Assembly (NCBI GenBank): GCA_015680685.1
Contig: MNCI01034697.1
Location: 136,059 to 200,058, forward strand
Source of the DNA: Gnetum montanum
Taxonomy: Eukaryota; Streptophyta; Gnetopsida; Gnetales; Gnetaceae
Direction of reading: 5' to 3'
DNA: 64,000 bases
Shown here: piece after piece, positions 35,728-47,475 of the stretch
Position numbering within the stretch: the first letter of the stretch is position 1
Layout of the letters: the number at the start of each line of letters is the position of its first letter
Program-made: the position numbers and the translations under genes
Notes under the pieces: generated by a model
Told to the model about the DNA's origin: nothing
Seen by the model: the letters and a program-made list of their open reading frames with translations, nothing else
Database searches by the model: none

Positions 35728-37478
35728 TATAGCGACCAAAAACGTTGATAGCTAGAAACACCAAGAGATCGTTGGTCAGATAGTCTTAACCCTGGATCCG
35801 TGCGAGGGTTGTGCTGCATAAAATGGAAACAGGGTGCCTTGAATGGTCTAGTTGATCAGAAAAGGACTTAATCGATGTCACTAAACCTTTTGCAAATGTG
35901 TAATTTGAAAATAATTTATATAATGTAAAATAATGATTATTATATGTTAGGAAATGAAAATGATGTAAAATGTAATGATATGCAAGAGAATGAAGTAAAC
36001 TGGAGTTAAGAAATGCACTGCTTCAAGATTACGACTTTACTTTGTCAAGGTGGATACAATTGGTTATGAAATGTTGTGAAGCACAGAGATCCCAAAAGTA
36101 ACCAAAGATGTTCAAAGCAAGCCAACTATACGCTTGAACGCAGTTTCAAGAGCTAACGATGCATAATGCTACAAAAGTAGTAGAAAGGAGCTAACAAGGT
36201 GCCAAATGAGATTGCTAACTATTTGATTTTTGTTAACTCGCCAATATTAACAATGCTCAAGATTGCCAACTCTTTTTGCCAAAATGTTTCAACTTTGCTA
36301 ACTTGCGAAATTTGCCAACCCTTTGAGCATTGCTCATTGGGGTATTTATAGGCTAGGAACACGTAAAAGATGTGGTTTGAATGCCATGTGTCCCACACCC
36401 ACAAGGTGTTGACATGTCCATGCTGCATGGACATGCAAAGCTAATTGATTAACAAACCTACCACGCTGTAATCACGCTGTCAAAACTAGAGATGCTAGGC
36501 TTAGGTGTGCTAATGATGCAGGAAAGGAGTGAAGTGCACTGATGTAGTGTAGCTGCCTGCTACATAGTAGAGCGTAGCATGTTTGGTGTAGCATAGTTGC
36601 CTGCTATGCTATGCTACACTATGTAGCGTAGCATAATGTAGCCACCAGTTCGAAGAAGAAGTTTACATTGGAGTTAATTGCAGGTGCTAGAAGCCTTTGA
36701 AGTGTGTTGGCTACTTCTGCATGTTTTCTATGCTATGCTATGCTACGTAGCATAGCATAGCATATCAGCTACCCTTAACTGTGATTCACATTGCAAATGT
36801 TTATTATAAGATCATGTTGACAATATGTAACCTTTGGTCTTTGCGACATGAAGATTGCGAACTTGCTGATCCTGCATTCTGAGATGCCTTTCCTTGTTCT
36901 TGCTTCATCGCTACACTATGCTATGCTGCGTAGCGTAGCATAGCATAGCAGCCAACATGGTCTGCTCTTTTGCTTAATCTGCTACTTTTCTAGTGAGAGG
37001 AGCTTTGCTAAAGAACTTGAAGTTTAGTGACATAATTGGTTTTGAAAGGCCGGAGGTGCTTGCTAAGTGCAATTGAAATCACTATGTAAGCTGGGCCTTT
37101 CTGTCTTGCTTTTGCTACGCTGTGCTACATTGTGTAGTGTAGCACTTCATCCTGCAACTGTCTTCTGAGGCCTGCTACACTACATAGCATAGCGTGGCAT
37201 AGTAAACTTCCTGACTAGAAAACTTTCTGAACTATTTTGCATAACCTAAGCACTGCCGACAACCCCAAACATCACTTCTAAGTAGATTATCAGCTGGATG
37301 AACCGCCTAGGTGGGCAGGCTGGAGAGTCCATTGGGCCTGTCAACATTGGACGTAGAAAATTTGCTAAACTAGATAGTCTAAACTTAGAGCATCCATTTC
37401 TTGTCAAAGTGTCATGACACTACCAAAATACCAAGGACCTGGTGAAGCAAGAATGCCTTGAAAATTTAGGGTGTTCCA
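35728..37478 (-). mobile_element. 3' LTR of element C (1751 bp)
   Basis: On the minus strand it starts TGGAACACCC after the polypurine tract and ends GGTCGCTATA. TATAAATA lies at 36343-36350 (minus). It matches the 5' LTR through its whole length. Confidence 0.93.
36544..37203. repeat. Spaced palindromes in U3 of the C 3' LTR
   Basis: About five inverted repeats lie at 36600-36640, 36729-36764, 36910-36950, 37114-37147 and 37170-37203. The one at 36729-36764 is a perfect 36-bp palindrome: TATGCTATGCTATGCTAC followed by its reverse complement. Confidence 0.85.
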
Positions 37479-37530
37479 TTGGCCCCTCTTTGTCGACGTT
37501 TGGAGATGGACCCGAGAGACATCGACAAAG
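37479..37530 (-). promoter_or_regulatory. PPT stem-loop and polypurine tract, element C
   Basis: Arms CTTTGTCGACGT (37488-37499) and ACATCGACAAAG (37519-37530) pair over 12 bp with one G-T pair. On the minus strand the 3' arm runs into AAAGAGGGG, the polypurine tract, just before the LTR. Confidence 0.82.
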
Positions 37531-38779
37531 AATACGAAACACCATGGAAGACAAAATACTAAGAGTGTTCTTCGGTGATTGCCAAGATGTTGCTTAGCTA
37601 TGCTTGAGAGTGTTGCATTGGTTATGCAGGGGAGAGGTAAGGGCTAAGTAGAGGAGGGAAGGAGGTTCAGGAAAATGGTAAAGATGAAACTTAGCAGAAT
37701 CCCTCATCAGAGTACTTGTGAGGGAGTTGTTTGCATGGTCATCTTTACTTTTGCTGACCTTTGACCTCTCATCAAAATGTTTAGAGAGGGTGATTGCAAA
37801 ACAGCTTACGTGCCATTTGTTTTAGGCACATTTTTTTTGCGCATGAGCTTTTGCTCTTATGCTTTTTCCTTTTGCTGCTTTTCCATTTACATTTGCAAAC
37901 AACCTTATTGTAGGATAGGTGTTTATATCCTAGGATGAGTTGTGTTACATCCACATGGGGCTTTAACTTGTACACAGATGCTTTCCATGTGGCAAGTGGT
38001 GCTATGTGCATCATGGACTTTGCGGTTGAGCATATGTGAGGGCTTAATAGGCATCGGAAAAAGCTTGTAAAAGAGGGGAAGGATAGGATGTGCACTCCAA
38101 AGTAGCTAAGCTAGTCAAAAAAACCACCTTGTAACGTTGTAGCATCTACTGCCATGGCGATACACATCTTCGATCGATGCCCCTCTGGTCTGCACCCTGC
38201 AAACACAACAAAGAGCAAACCAAGAGAAATAACAATGATGTAGTGGATGCTACTAGAGCAATTGATGTTGTTGCTAAGGCATGCATCATCCAAACTAGGA
38301 AGGCCAACAATGGCCTTGGTAGCATCAATGTGGAGGAGCTGGCATCGAGGAGGCTAGGAGTTGCTATGAATGTGGATGCTCAGGCATCCCTGCCCAAGGT
38401 AAGCATTCTCTGTTCAGCTGTGAGATTGGCTATCCAATAGCTAAACATCTCTTGAGCTTAGATGCTGGTAGGGGCTAGAGGTTAGTAATATTATGGCTGG
38501 GCCACAATACTACTATAACTCCAGCAACAGTTGCTGACCAGGGAAGCTATTGCTAGGGTGATGAGCCATGGCGGCAGTAGGTTTGGAGGGTTAGCAGGAT
38601 GTCATATGACATCTTCAGAGGATCAACAAGATCCCAGGAGCAATGGTGCTGCATATGTTCTAGAGAGTGTTTCCTTGGCGTCGTGAACTGCATTCTAGAA
38701 CTGCAACGTTCCACCCCATGTCAGCACTGTGCAAGCTCGCTTGTTATGGACTGACATAGATGCATACTGGGGATGTGCT
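37531..38779 (-). other. Noncoding 3' region of element C with a possible splice acceptor
   Basis: No supported frame. On the minus strand a T-rich tract ends TTTGCAG at 38197, at the place equivalent to the acceptor-like sites in A and H, and the sequence after it is partly conserved with A. Confidence 0.5.
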
Positions 38780-39215
38780 GTGAACCCAGTTTAAGGTCCT
38801 GGTAGATCATGATGTGCTGGTTTAAGGTCCCAAAAGACTACTGTGCTAGTTTAAGATCCTAGTAGACCATATGTGCCAGTTTAACATCATAACAGATGGT
38901 TGCTATGCTAGTTTAAGGTCCTAGCATACCGTTGTGCTAGTTTAACATCATAGAAGATAGTGGATGAGCTAATTTAAGGTCCTAGCAAACCGTCTATGCT
39001 AGTTTAAGGTCCTAGCAGACCATATGTGCTAGTTTATAGTCATAGAGGACTATCTGTGCCAGTTTATAGTCATAGTGAACTGTCTGTGCTAGTTTATAGT
39101 CATAGTAGACTATGGATGCTAGTTTTACATCGTAGTGAATAATCTGTGCTAGTTTTATGTCATAGTAGATGTTTGTTTGCTACTTTTACATCATAGTAGA
39201 TGAGCTTACCATGTT
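38780..39215 (-). repeat. Short tandem repeats after integrase, element C
   Basis: Ten or more degenerate units of 35-40 bp. On the + strand the core reads GTGCTAGTTTAAGGTCCTAG or GTTTATAGTCATAG. It is the reverse complement of the family seen in A and D, as expected for a minus-strand element. Confidence 0.88.
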
Positions 39216-39221
39216 CATGCT

Positions 39222-40559
39222 TTAGATGTAGTATGGCTTGAGATATGAATGATTCACCATATTTGCAAACTCGTTGCCATCCATGTCTACTAGCTTGAAG
39301 GCCCCATTCCCAAAGGCTTTTGTGACCATGTATGGACCTTTCCAGTTTGCTGAGAATTTTTTCATATGCTCACAAATAGCCTTGAGAATGAGGTCTCTCT
39401 TCTGTATTGGCCATTGATGCAGATTTTCATGATGTTTTTTCCGCTGCTTGTTCTGGTAATGCTCTATGTGACTCAGTGTTTGTGCATGCTCCTTCTATAT
39501 TGAGTCGAGGTCGATGATCCTCGACTCATTATTCTAGGCTTTGCTCATGACATTTAATAGGATCATCTGAAGTGATTCCACCTGCAACTCAAGAGGTAAC
39601 ACCGCTTCAGATCCATAAAAGATATTATAAGGTGTCTTACCTATTGTAGTCTTGCATGTTGTCCTGTAAGCCCACAACACATAGAGGATTTGCTCATGCC
39701 ATCACCTCTTGCTGTTGTTAAGCATTCTTTTCAACAAGTTGATGATGGACTTATTTGTAGCCTCTGCCTATCCGTTCGCTTATGAGTAATATGACAAGGA
39801 GAATGATTGTCTAATGCCAAGATTGTTGCAGAAGGTTCAAGTTTTTATACTACTAAATTGTGGCCCGTTGTCAGTCACAATAGTCATGGGAAGCCCAAAC
39901 CTTATCATGATGTTGTCCAAGATGAAGTGGCAAATCTGCTAAGATGTAGTCTTCCTTAGGGGGATAGCCTCTATCCACTTAGTAAAATACTTAGTGGCAG
40001 TGATGATGAAGCTATGCCCTACAGAGGACTTAAGCATGATAGGTCCTATGAGGTCTAGTCCCCATCGCTGGAAAGGCCACGTAATTTGCGTTGGATGCAA
40101 ATTTGTAGGTAAAACGTGTATGAGATTTGCATATCGTTGGAATGTATCACATGTCTTGACTTTGGCTAGGCAGTCACATTCCATGTGAGGCCAATAGTAC
40201 CCTAGATGTTTGATTTTTGTAGCCATAGCCCTAGGTGCTCTGTGTCCACCAGACAATCCCTCTTGTACTTCATTAACTAGCTTCTACGCTTGCTCCTCAT
40301 TTACGCATGCCAGTAATATCTTATCATAGGAGCATTTGCACAAGGCATTGTCTCCCATGAGCACATATTGTTGAGTACGCTTACGAATCGCATCTCTTTG
40401 GGTAGATGTCAATCTACTTGGGGGCTCACCATGTTGTAGGTAGGCTTTAATGTTGATGTACCACTCCTGGTTATTCGTAGCACTGACAGAGGCTATGTGT
40501 ACTGCTTGAGTGATAAGCTCAGTACACTCAGTAATCGAGGTTTGCAAACTTGTGAACAA
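39222..40559 (-). pseudogene. Integrase, element C
   Basis: The zinc-binding head shows GGHRAPRAMATK and CDCLAKVKTCDTFQRY (open 39939-40256). The catalytic core keeps all three acidic residues: WGLDLIGPI, VTDNGPQFSS and AEATNK. The C-terminus ends NHSYLKPYYI with a stop at 39222-39224. Several nonsense codons lie between. This is the most complete integrase in the window, still a pseudogene as it stands. Confidence 0.88.
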
Positions 40560-40984
40560 GTGTGATGGGATATTTAATGCTAAGGTGGCCAAGGCATCTA
40601 CCACGGCGTTCTTGTTATGTGGCATGTGTTGCACGTTTGTTGTTGTAAATTGTTTGAGCAACATTTTTGCTAGGTCACAGTAGGGTTGTAGGTGTGTAGC
40701 TTTGCAGGTGTAGACCTTGGTGATTTGATTCACAACTAGTTGTGAATCTCTACGAATCACCAGGTGTTGTATGCTTAATGCTTGGGCTGCTAAAAGGCCC
40801 CTGAGTAACCCCTTGTACTCTGCCACATTGTTTGTACAAGGAAATGCAAAATGATAAGCTAAAGGATGCATTTCCCTAGAGGGGAACAAAATGACAACAA
40901 CTATACTACCCCCTCACACGGTCGAGGTACCATTGAAATGCAAAGTAACTTCAAGATGCAATGGGATGATGTTGATAGTGCTAA
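40560..40984 (-). pseudogene. Second (archaeal-type) RNase H, element C
   Basis: The second RNase H follows the usual one, a hallmark of the Tat lineage. Signatures are NNVAEYKGLLRGLLAAQALS, VIRRDSQLVVNQI and NKNAVVDALATLAL. The first catalytic Asp (FDG in the family) is Asn here (HFNGTS), and element D also has Asn (NFNEAS). The open stretch 40284-40889 is 201 codons, the longest in the window. Its second half reaches into the integrase head region. Confidence 0.82.
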
Positions 40985-42691
40985 CATGCTCGTCTAGGAA
41001 TTCGAGAGCTATGATCGCTTGGTCATTGATGGGTGAGGTCGTAAGTTGCATTGCTATGGCCTGATCTTTCGTCGACGATTGGATCACATAATGTAAATCA
41101 AATTTTGTTGTTATTTCTTTCCACCAGGCCATCCTACTGCTTTCGTATAGATTTTTTGTGATAGCTTGGAGTATGTTGCTCTTGTAAATAATGTTAATTT
41201 TTCTTCGAAATAGGTAGTGTCTCCCCTTCTTCAGTGCAAACACTAAGGCAAGGAAGCTTCTCTCCACCTCATTGTATATCCCTTCATATGCTATTAGTAC
41301 ATGACTTAGGCAGTACACTGGTATCTTAGAACTGTCATCCCATTTCTAACATAACAATGCCATAATAGACATGTTCGAGGTAGCAAGGTAGATGAAGAAA
41401 GGCTTATCCCTCTATGGTGGGTAAATAGTTGGAAGGAACAAGAGGTCTTTTTTTAGATCATCGAAGACTTGTTGACATTGTGGTATCCATTCGAAGTTAA
41501 TGTCTTTCTTTAATAGATGTTACATGGGGTGTAACTTGTCAGTCAACTTTGCTATAAACCTTCTAATGAACTGTACTCTACCTTGTAGCCCATGCAATTC
41601 CTTAAGATTTGTAGGTGGCGCTAGTTTAACGATGGCCTTAACTTTATTAGGGTCCACTCATATTCCAGCCTCAGATACTACAAACCCTAACATGTGTCCG
41701 GTTCTCACCCTGAAGACATACTTTTTAGGATTGAGGCATAAATCATACATCTGGCAACACTTGAGGACTACATTTAGATCATTGGGATGATTAGTGGCTT
41801 CTTTAGATTTCACCGCTATATCATCCACGTAGTTGTTCAGCATCTCTAAGATGTAGTCGCTAAAGATGTAAGTTATGGCTCACTGGTAGGTTGCCCTGGC
41901 GTTCTTGATCTCAAAAGGCATCATAGTTTAACAAAAGGTACCCCATGGGGTCATGAAGGTTATTGTTAACTAATTCTCTAGGTTAATGCAAATTTGGTTG
42001 TAGTCAGAGAAACCATCCATGTAGGATAATAGAGAGTGACCAGTCGTAGTGTTAATGAGTTGATCAATACTCGGAAGTGGGAAGTCATCTTTGATTATTA
42101 CCTTATTTAGATCCTGGAAGTCTATAGAGATTCATATCTCTCCCATTTTCTTAGAGACTACAATGATGTTAGACATCCATTTCGAGTAATCAACTGCTTG
42201 GATGAAACTAGCCTAGTATAGCTTGGTGATTTCATCCCGTACGACCAATGCAATCTCTAGTTTAACCTTACGAGCCTTCTGCTTAACCACTTTCATGCAT
42301 GGATCTAAGACGATGTTGTGCTGTATCAACCTTGGATCTAAACCTGGCATGTCATTGTATGACCATGCAAAGACTTCAATGTTATCTTGCAGAATTTTGG
42401 CTACATCTTTGTGTGTCTGCAAATCTAGGAGGGAACTAAGTTTCAACGATTTTAACTCCCCCTGGATGTGGTCACAGGCATTTTGATGAGAGGATCCTCA
42501 GTTATATCCTTGGCCTCTAAATCTAGGGCTTGGACTAGATGCTCAGGCTAGTCTGGGAATGCTTCTAAGGATGCTACGGTGCTAACTGCGGGTGATTCCT
42601 AGTCTATTAGATCTGGGTTCAGTTGTCTTGCGAGTTTGCCATGTGGACCTGCTAAAGCTAAAGGTGAAGAGAGATCACGATGGATTTCCAT
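40985..42691 (-). pseudogene. Reverse transcriptase and RNase H, element C
   Basis: An ATG at 42691 lies just after an acceptor-like TTTTGGCAG. The frame reads through a linker to RT with WSYNDMPGLDPRL, DGFSDYNQI, TPWGTF and the catalytic box YVDDIAVKSK (YVDD at 41820-41831). RNase H follows (open 40914-41318) with CLSHVLIAYEGIYNEVERSF and ALKKGRHYLFRRK. A few stops interrupt it. RT and RNase H copy the RNA into DNA. Confidence 0.87.
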
Positions 42692-42829
42692 TCTCACTTA
42701 ACCTGCCAAAATGAGATGAAAGTCTAGTTAAGAGGTACATGTTGGTAGTAATTGTGTATAGTGAAAGTTTGCAGAGTAGCAAGGAGGTGTAATCGGTAAA
42801 GTATGATGCAAAGCTTAAAATTTGGCAGT

Positions 42830-43110
42830 TTAAGATCATGGCAGACTTCTAAGATGTAAAATGCAAAACTGCTAATGTAAAAGTGCAAAACTACTGATGT
42901 AAAAATATGAAATTGCTAGTTTAATGTCATTGCGGATTATGTATATGTAAAATGAAAAATTGCAAGTATAACGAACAGAAAGCTACTAACGTAAAAATGC
43001 AAAAATGCTAATGTAAAAATGTGAAACTACTAGTTTAATGTCATTGCAGACTGCTAATTAGATTGAAACTATGAGCTAGGATTGCTAATTTAAGGTCTTT
43101 TCAGACCGCC
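42830..43110 (-). repeat. Short tandem repeats between opposite-strand gene and RT, element C
   Basis: Units with the core GCTAGTTTAATGTCATTGC (+ strand) and CTAATGTAAAAATG variants belong to the same family as the blocks at 38780 and 62160. Flanking 43111-43260 shows nothing further. Confidence 0.8.
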
Positions 43111-43277
43111 TAAAATTCAAGATATTTTTGTGAAGGCAAATGGCTAGTTTGAAGTGTGTGAAAGCTTTTCGCCCAGGCCTTGCTATTTTAATGCAAACAG
43201 TGCTATGATGTCATGGCAGGCATGCTACATTATTAAATAAAGAGAGAGAATGAAAAGTTTCCTTTTCACCATTGCGA

Positions 43278-43287
43278 CTATAAATAG
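43278..43287 (+). promoter_or_regulatory. TATA box upstream of the opposite-strand gene in C
   Basis: CTATAAATAG on the + strand lies 136 bp before the first in-frame ATG (43414) of the + strand gene and points away from the element's own RT. The location and spacing suit a plant core promoter. Confidence 0.65.
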
Positions 43288-43413
43288 GGATTAACCCCTA
43301 GTAAACTTGCCATTTTCACTGTAACAGCGTAGAGCCCACATTCGGAGCACAGAGCCCACATTTGGAGCATAGAGCGATTTTGCCAATAGAGAGTAAGGCA
43401 GTTTGATGTAGCG

Positions 43414-46400
43414 ATGAAGAAAGAGTTGACAAGTAAGACGATGGCTCCCAGGAAAGAACGCAAATACCCAGCACTCACCAAGGTCAACAAAGTGAAAGAA
43501 ACCCTAAGGGTATTCTAAGATTTTTAACGAATGAAGCAATCAACAGCAGGCAGGGAGAAGGATTCAGTTAGCACCCCAGAAATTTGAGGCATTTGGCTTG
43601 GATTTGGGAGATTCTTAGGTATAATTGCTACCATCCCTACACCACCTTGTTTATTATGCGTCACATGGGAACATGCTTCCAAAACCCACCAGGAACCATT
43701 TACAGTGTTGGCGGGTGAGTTTTGTAACTATGTTTCGCTATGCTATGTAATGTTTGCTACTCTAGCCAAATGTTAATAGTGTGTTTTTTTTACCAGGTTT
43801 TTTATCAACGAGAATGGACTTCATGGTGATACGGATGTGTTGACCATAGCACAGATGGTGTTGTAGGAGTTTTTTTCCACTGAGAATATGTGCGCATGTG
43901 TGATAGGCCAATGCGGGGGTGAGTACAAAACCTACCCAACCTAGTATCCTAGACTCTACAACAAATGCAAGGAGTCCAGTTGGTTGGATGAGGGATGGAC
44001 ACCCTTGAAGCCAATCACCGTTGAAGATGTCTTGATTAATATTTTGCCATTCTTATCACCATTTAAACTTGGTAAGCTAAACAGTAAGTTACTGCATGTT
44101 CGAGTGCCATTCTTTTTTTTCTATTATTGGTGCTTTGCATAACTTTTTTTTTTATTTTTATGTTTTTTGTGCAAATTGCTATAGGGGCAAAGAAGTCCCA
44201 GGAGGTGATGGTGATTACCTTTAGGAACTAGGAGGCCAACATCTACTTCAAGTACTGGGAGGTAGATGAAAGGCAGCGTTGGATATGCAACGTGGCCTCA
44301 GAATCCCTGACCAAGCATCTTCAAGATGCTAGGCTCATGGATTTGTTCTTGGCCCCAAACCCAAGTGTCCCCACCACTAAGATGCTCGCCTTGGTGGACT
44401 CCTCCAAAAAGGTAGACTGCTTCTGCACATGTGTACATGGCGTGCAGGTGATCTTTGAAATCAATGATCAACCATTCGTGGACCTTTTCAGTGTCCTTGA
44501 TGATGGCATCCCTATAGGATCAAAGACTAAGAAAGAGGTGAACCATCAGAGGGAGGACATTGAGGAGTGGCTAGGGGCTGCAAAAGGACAAAAGGGGATC
44601 CCCATGTAGAAGGTCAAGCCAAGAGCCGCTAAAGAGGTTTATCCTATCTTCTGTGCTCATGCCTTCCCCTAGTTTCTTTCCCAAGGAAAGATCATTGGGA
44701 TTGAGTAAGCCTGGGTGATGCGAGAGGTCATGGAAGAGGGGGCTCTCTACAACTGGGCTATGTATCTGTGCAAGAGCTTGCAAACTGAAATCATCATGTT
44801 TCATAAGAAGCAGGAGTCTCGCTTCAATGTGCACTATGCTTTTTGCATAGCTTGCTTGTGGTGTTTGATAGATTTTTTGGTAGTCCATGAGAATGGAGTT
44901 TAGGTTATGCAAGATCTCAACCAGATTTCCAAACTATGGATCTGCCAAATCCTCTACACCACTCGAGTCCAAGATCCCCCATAAGCTATAGGGGAGTCAT
45001 TTTTTATGATGACTAAGGATCAGGTGGCCCATAACATTTGTGGCCAAGATAGCATGGGAGAGGTGCCACTTGCTGCTACAGGTAGCGTATCACAAGGGAA
45101 ACATCTCATCGCTGAGACAGTGGCCATTAAGTTTCAGTGAAAGACATCTTCTTCAGCTGAGGAGACCATCTGTAGAAAAGAAGAGGAGGGGCGAACACTG
45201 CAGTTTAAGCTACGTAGGACATAGCCTCCTATTGGTAAATGCTCTTTTCTATGCTTGTCTCTTCACCTTTTGGCTAAATTCTTGCTACACTGTGCTACGC
45301 TAGGCAACGTAGCATAGCGTAGCACCTACTTTAGCTAACGTGGTTTAAGCTATAACGTGAATATGTTTTTTACTACCAGAGGAAGAAGAATAAGAAGAAG
45401 AGGGTGATGAAGAGGTGTCGGCCCCCAAGATGGGGATGACAAATAAAGACGTAGGGGGCCCAGTCATAGAGGAAAGGGCCCCGATCAAGAGGGAAGGAGC
45501 TCCTATCACTAAGGGGCTCTTGTCATTAAGGAAAATCCTTCTAGTGATGAGGAGGACATTTTTGGAGATGAAGAGGAGTCTCCTATGGACAAGGAGGATG
45601 CTGGTGCCTCAAAAGGAAAGGCCCCATCAAATAAAGAAGAAGCCCACATCAACTTGTAAGGGACTTCTGCTGGAGATCCCTTTGCCGAATGTAGTCCAGC
45701 ATTGGAGGAGCAGATGAATGTTAAATATGCTACTGTAGTTTTGAGTCAAGAAGGAGAGGAATTGCAATTAGACGCTGGTGAGTTTGATAATATATTCGAT
45801 GATGTGTCAATGGGTAACCCCTCGATTATCACCCCTGAGGGTTTACTGGGTAGGAGCCTTCACACTATCATTTTCTTTACTCATAGCCTTATCACAATCC
45901 ATCTCAGTCATTACTGATGCATTTAGTTGCATGACAGACACCACTGTTAATGCTGCAGGACCTCCTCTGATTCACCTGGAACCATGGGCTGAGACCCCCA
46001 ACAAACTTACATTCATGCAAGGGGTCGTCGATGACATGATCTGTCATTTCAAATAGGTCGATATTGAAGTGGGTAAGTAGTTACGCTAGGCTTTTCGATG
46101 TTGCTATGCTAGATGCCTTGAGTTGCTAACTTTGCTATGCTAATGTGACTGATGTGCTCTTTGTGTGATTACAGCCTCTCGACTCAAATGGGACCCGAAA
46201 CAGGCGTTGAAAGTTAGCACGTCAATGAGGACCTATTGAAACAGGTCTAGAAGGCTGAGAAAGAGAAGGTTGAACTGAACGCCGAAATGGGAGACCTTTG
46301 ATCTAGGTATGAGATTGTTTTGGCTCATGATACCAATGATGATAGTTGGTGGACGGTTGTCATAGACTATGCTAGGTACTAGAAATTCGTGCGGCCTAAC

Positions 46401-47085
46401 AACGAGGCCACATGGGAGATAATAGAACAACAGATGCAGGTGGACTTGTTGGCTTAGAAGAACCAAGACTGGAAAGATTATAGCTCCAGATTTTACGAGT
46501 GGGGGAAGTCCCAGGAAAACCATAACGTGCTACCTATCACAAACTGTATTGGGATGCTTTAGTAAATGCATTTACCTATGAAGCATTTGTGAATGCAATT
46601 AGCACTTTTGAGGCTTACAACAAGTTCATGGAGTAGGTAAAGGTCAATGAATCTCCTAAACGGGAAGTGCATCTTCCCATAGGTGAGATCGCTATCACCT
46701 CCTTTTCTCCAGGACCACCGAGATGGACAACCATTGAAAAGGACAAAGCTATTGTAGATGCTAAACCAAGCGATAGGCATTGGGAAAATATCATAAAGGA
46801 GGAGGTCTGGCATCACCTTAGGCTTGGTTTGGATCACATATCATTTGAAATAGATGTAGGGCCATCTTAGGTTAGTTACTTTCTACTAGTGTTAAGGCTT
46901 ATGCTCTATTCTAGCTTTCGCATGTTGCTCTAGCTGACTACTTCATTTTTACAATGTAGATTCCAGATGAAGATGCAAGGCTCGTAGAGGGAGAAAATGA
47001 AGAGGCAGCAGCAGGCAGTGTAGAGGAAGGCAATGTGGAAGGGAATGATGCAGGAGCAAATGATGTGGGTGAAGATAACTCATGA
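43414..47085 (+). pseudogene. Seven-exon gene on the opposite strand of element C (unknown protein)
   Basis: Exons are 43414-43714, 43797-44071, 44185-45234, 45380-45849, 45959-46072, 46175-46870 and 46960-47085, about 1010 codons. The six introns are 82, 113, 145, 109, 102 and 89 bp, all GT...AG. Local reading frame is kept across each junction. Starts are ATG 43414 or 43441. Landmarks are FQNPPGTIY at the end of exon 1; DTDVLTIAQMVL in exon 2; APNPSVPTTKM and EDIEEWLGA in exon 3; acidic EEEGDEE and DNIFDDVS in exon 4; a coiled-coil-like run in exon 6; and an acidic tail ending GEDNS and TGA. No family is recognised. Extra antisense frames are known in some plant Tat elements. Stops and two or three shifts show decay. 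Confidence 0.75.
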
Positions 47086-47239
47086 CAAAATGGGATTTTT
47101 GAAATTTTGAATTTTTTGCAAAACTATTAAAAACATTGTTTAAGTGATAAAAGTTTTGAATGAAAAAGGAGAATTTTGGAAATGGAATTGGTTCTATGCT
47201 AGCTTATGTGTTGTCTATGTGACGCATTTTATGTTATGT

Positions 47240-47345
47240 TTTCATTTTTGATGTTTTACTTTTAGGCCATTTTGGGCCCTTGCTAGTTTTAGGCCATTTC
47301 AGGCCTTGGGATGGTAGCATAGTTTTAGGCCATTTCGAGCCATAG
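47240..47345 (-). repeat. Short repeats between protease and the opposite-strand gene, element C
   Basis: Three units of TAGTTTTAGGCCATTT(C/T)(A/G)GG type (+ strand). The related GTTTTAGGCCGTTC occurs next to protease in H (62620-62670) and GGCCCGCTAAGGCCTTAAAC in D (53766). The remaining sequence of 47086-47475 shows nothing else. Confidence 0.65.
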
Positions 47346-47475
47346 CATGGTAAAGGAATGATACGCTAATGATTTAGAGGATAGCTAATTAGTACCTGGT
47401 GTAGATGTATGGACGTAAAATAAAAAGGTGGTAAATGTACAAAGGATGAAAACTGGGCAAGAAATAATGGGGTTG

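Noticed and set aside
38177-38440. 87-codon + strand frame in the 3' region of C
   Set aside because: No match in the equivalent regions of A or H beyond short noncoding blocks.
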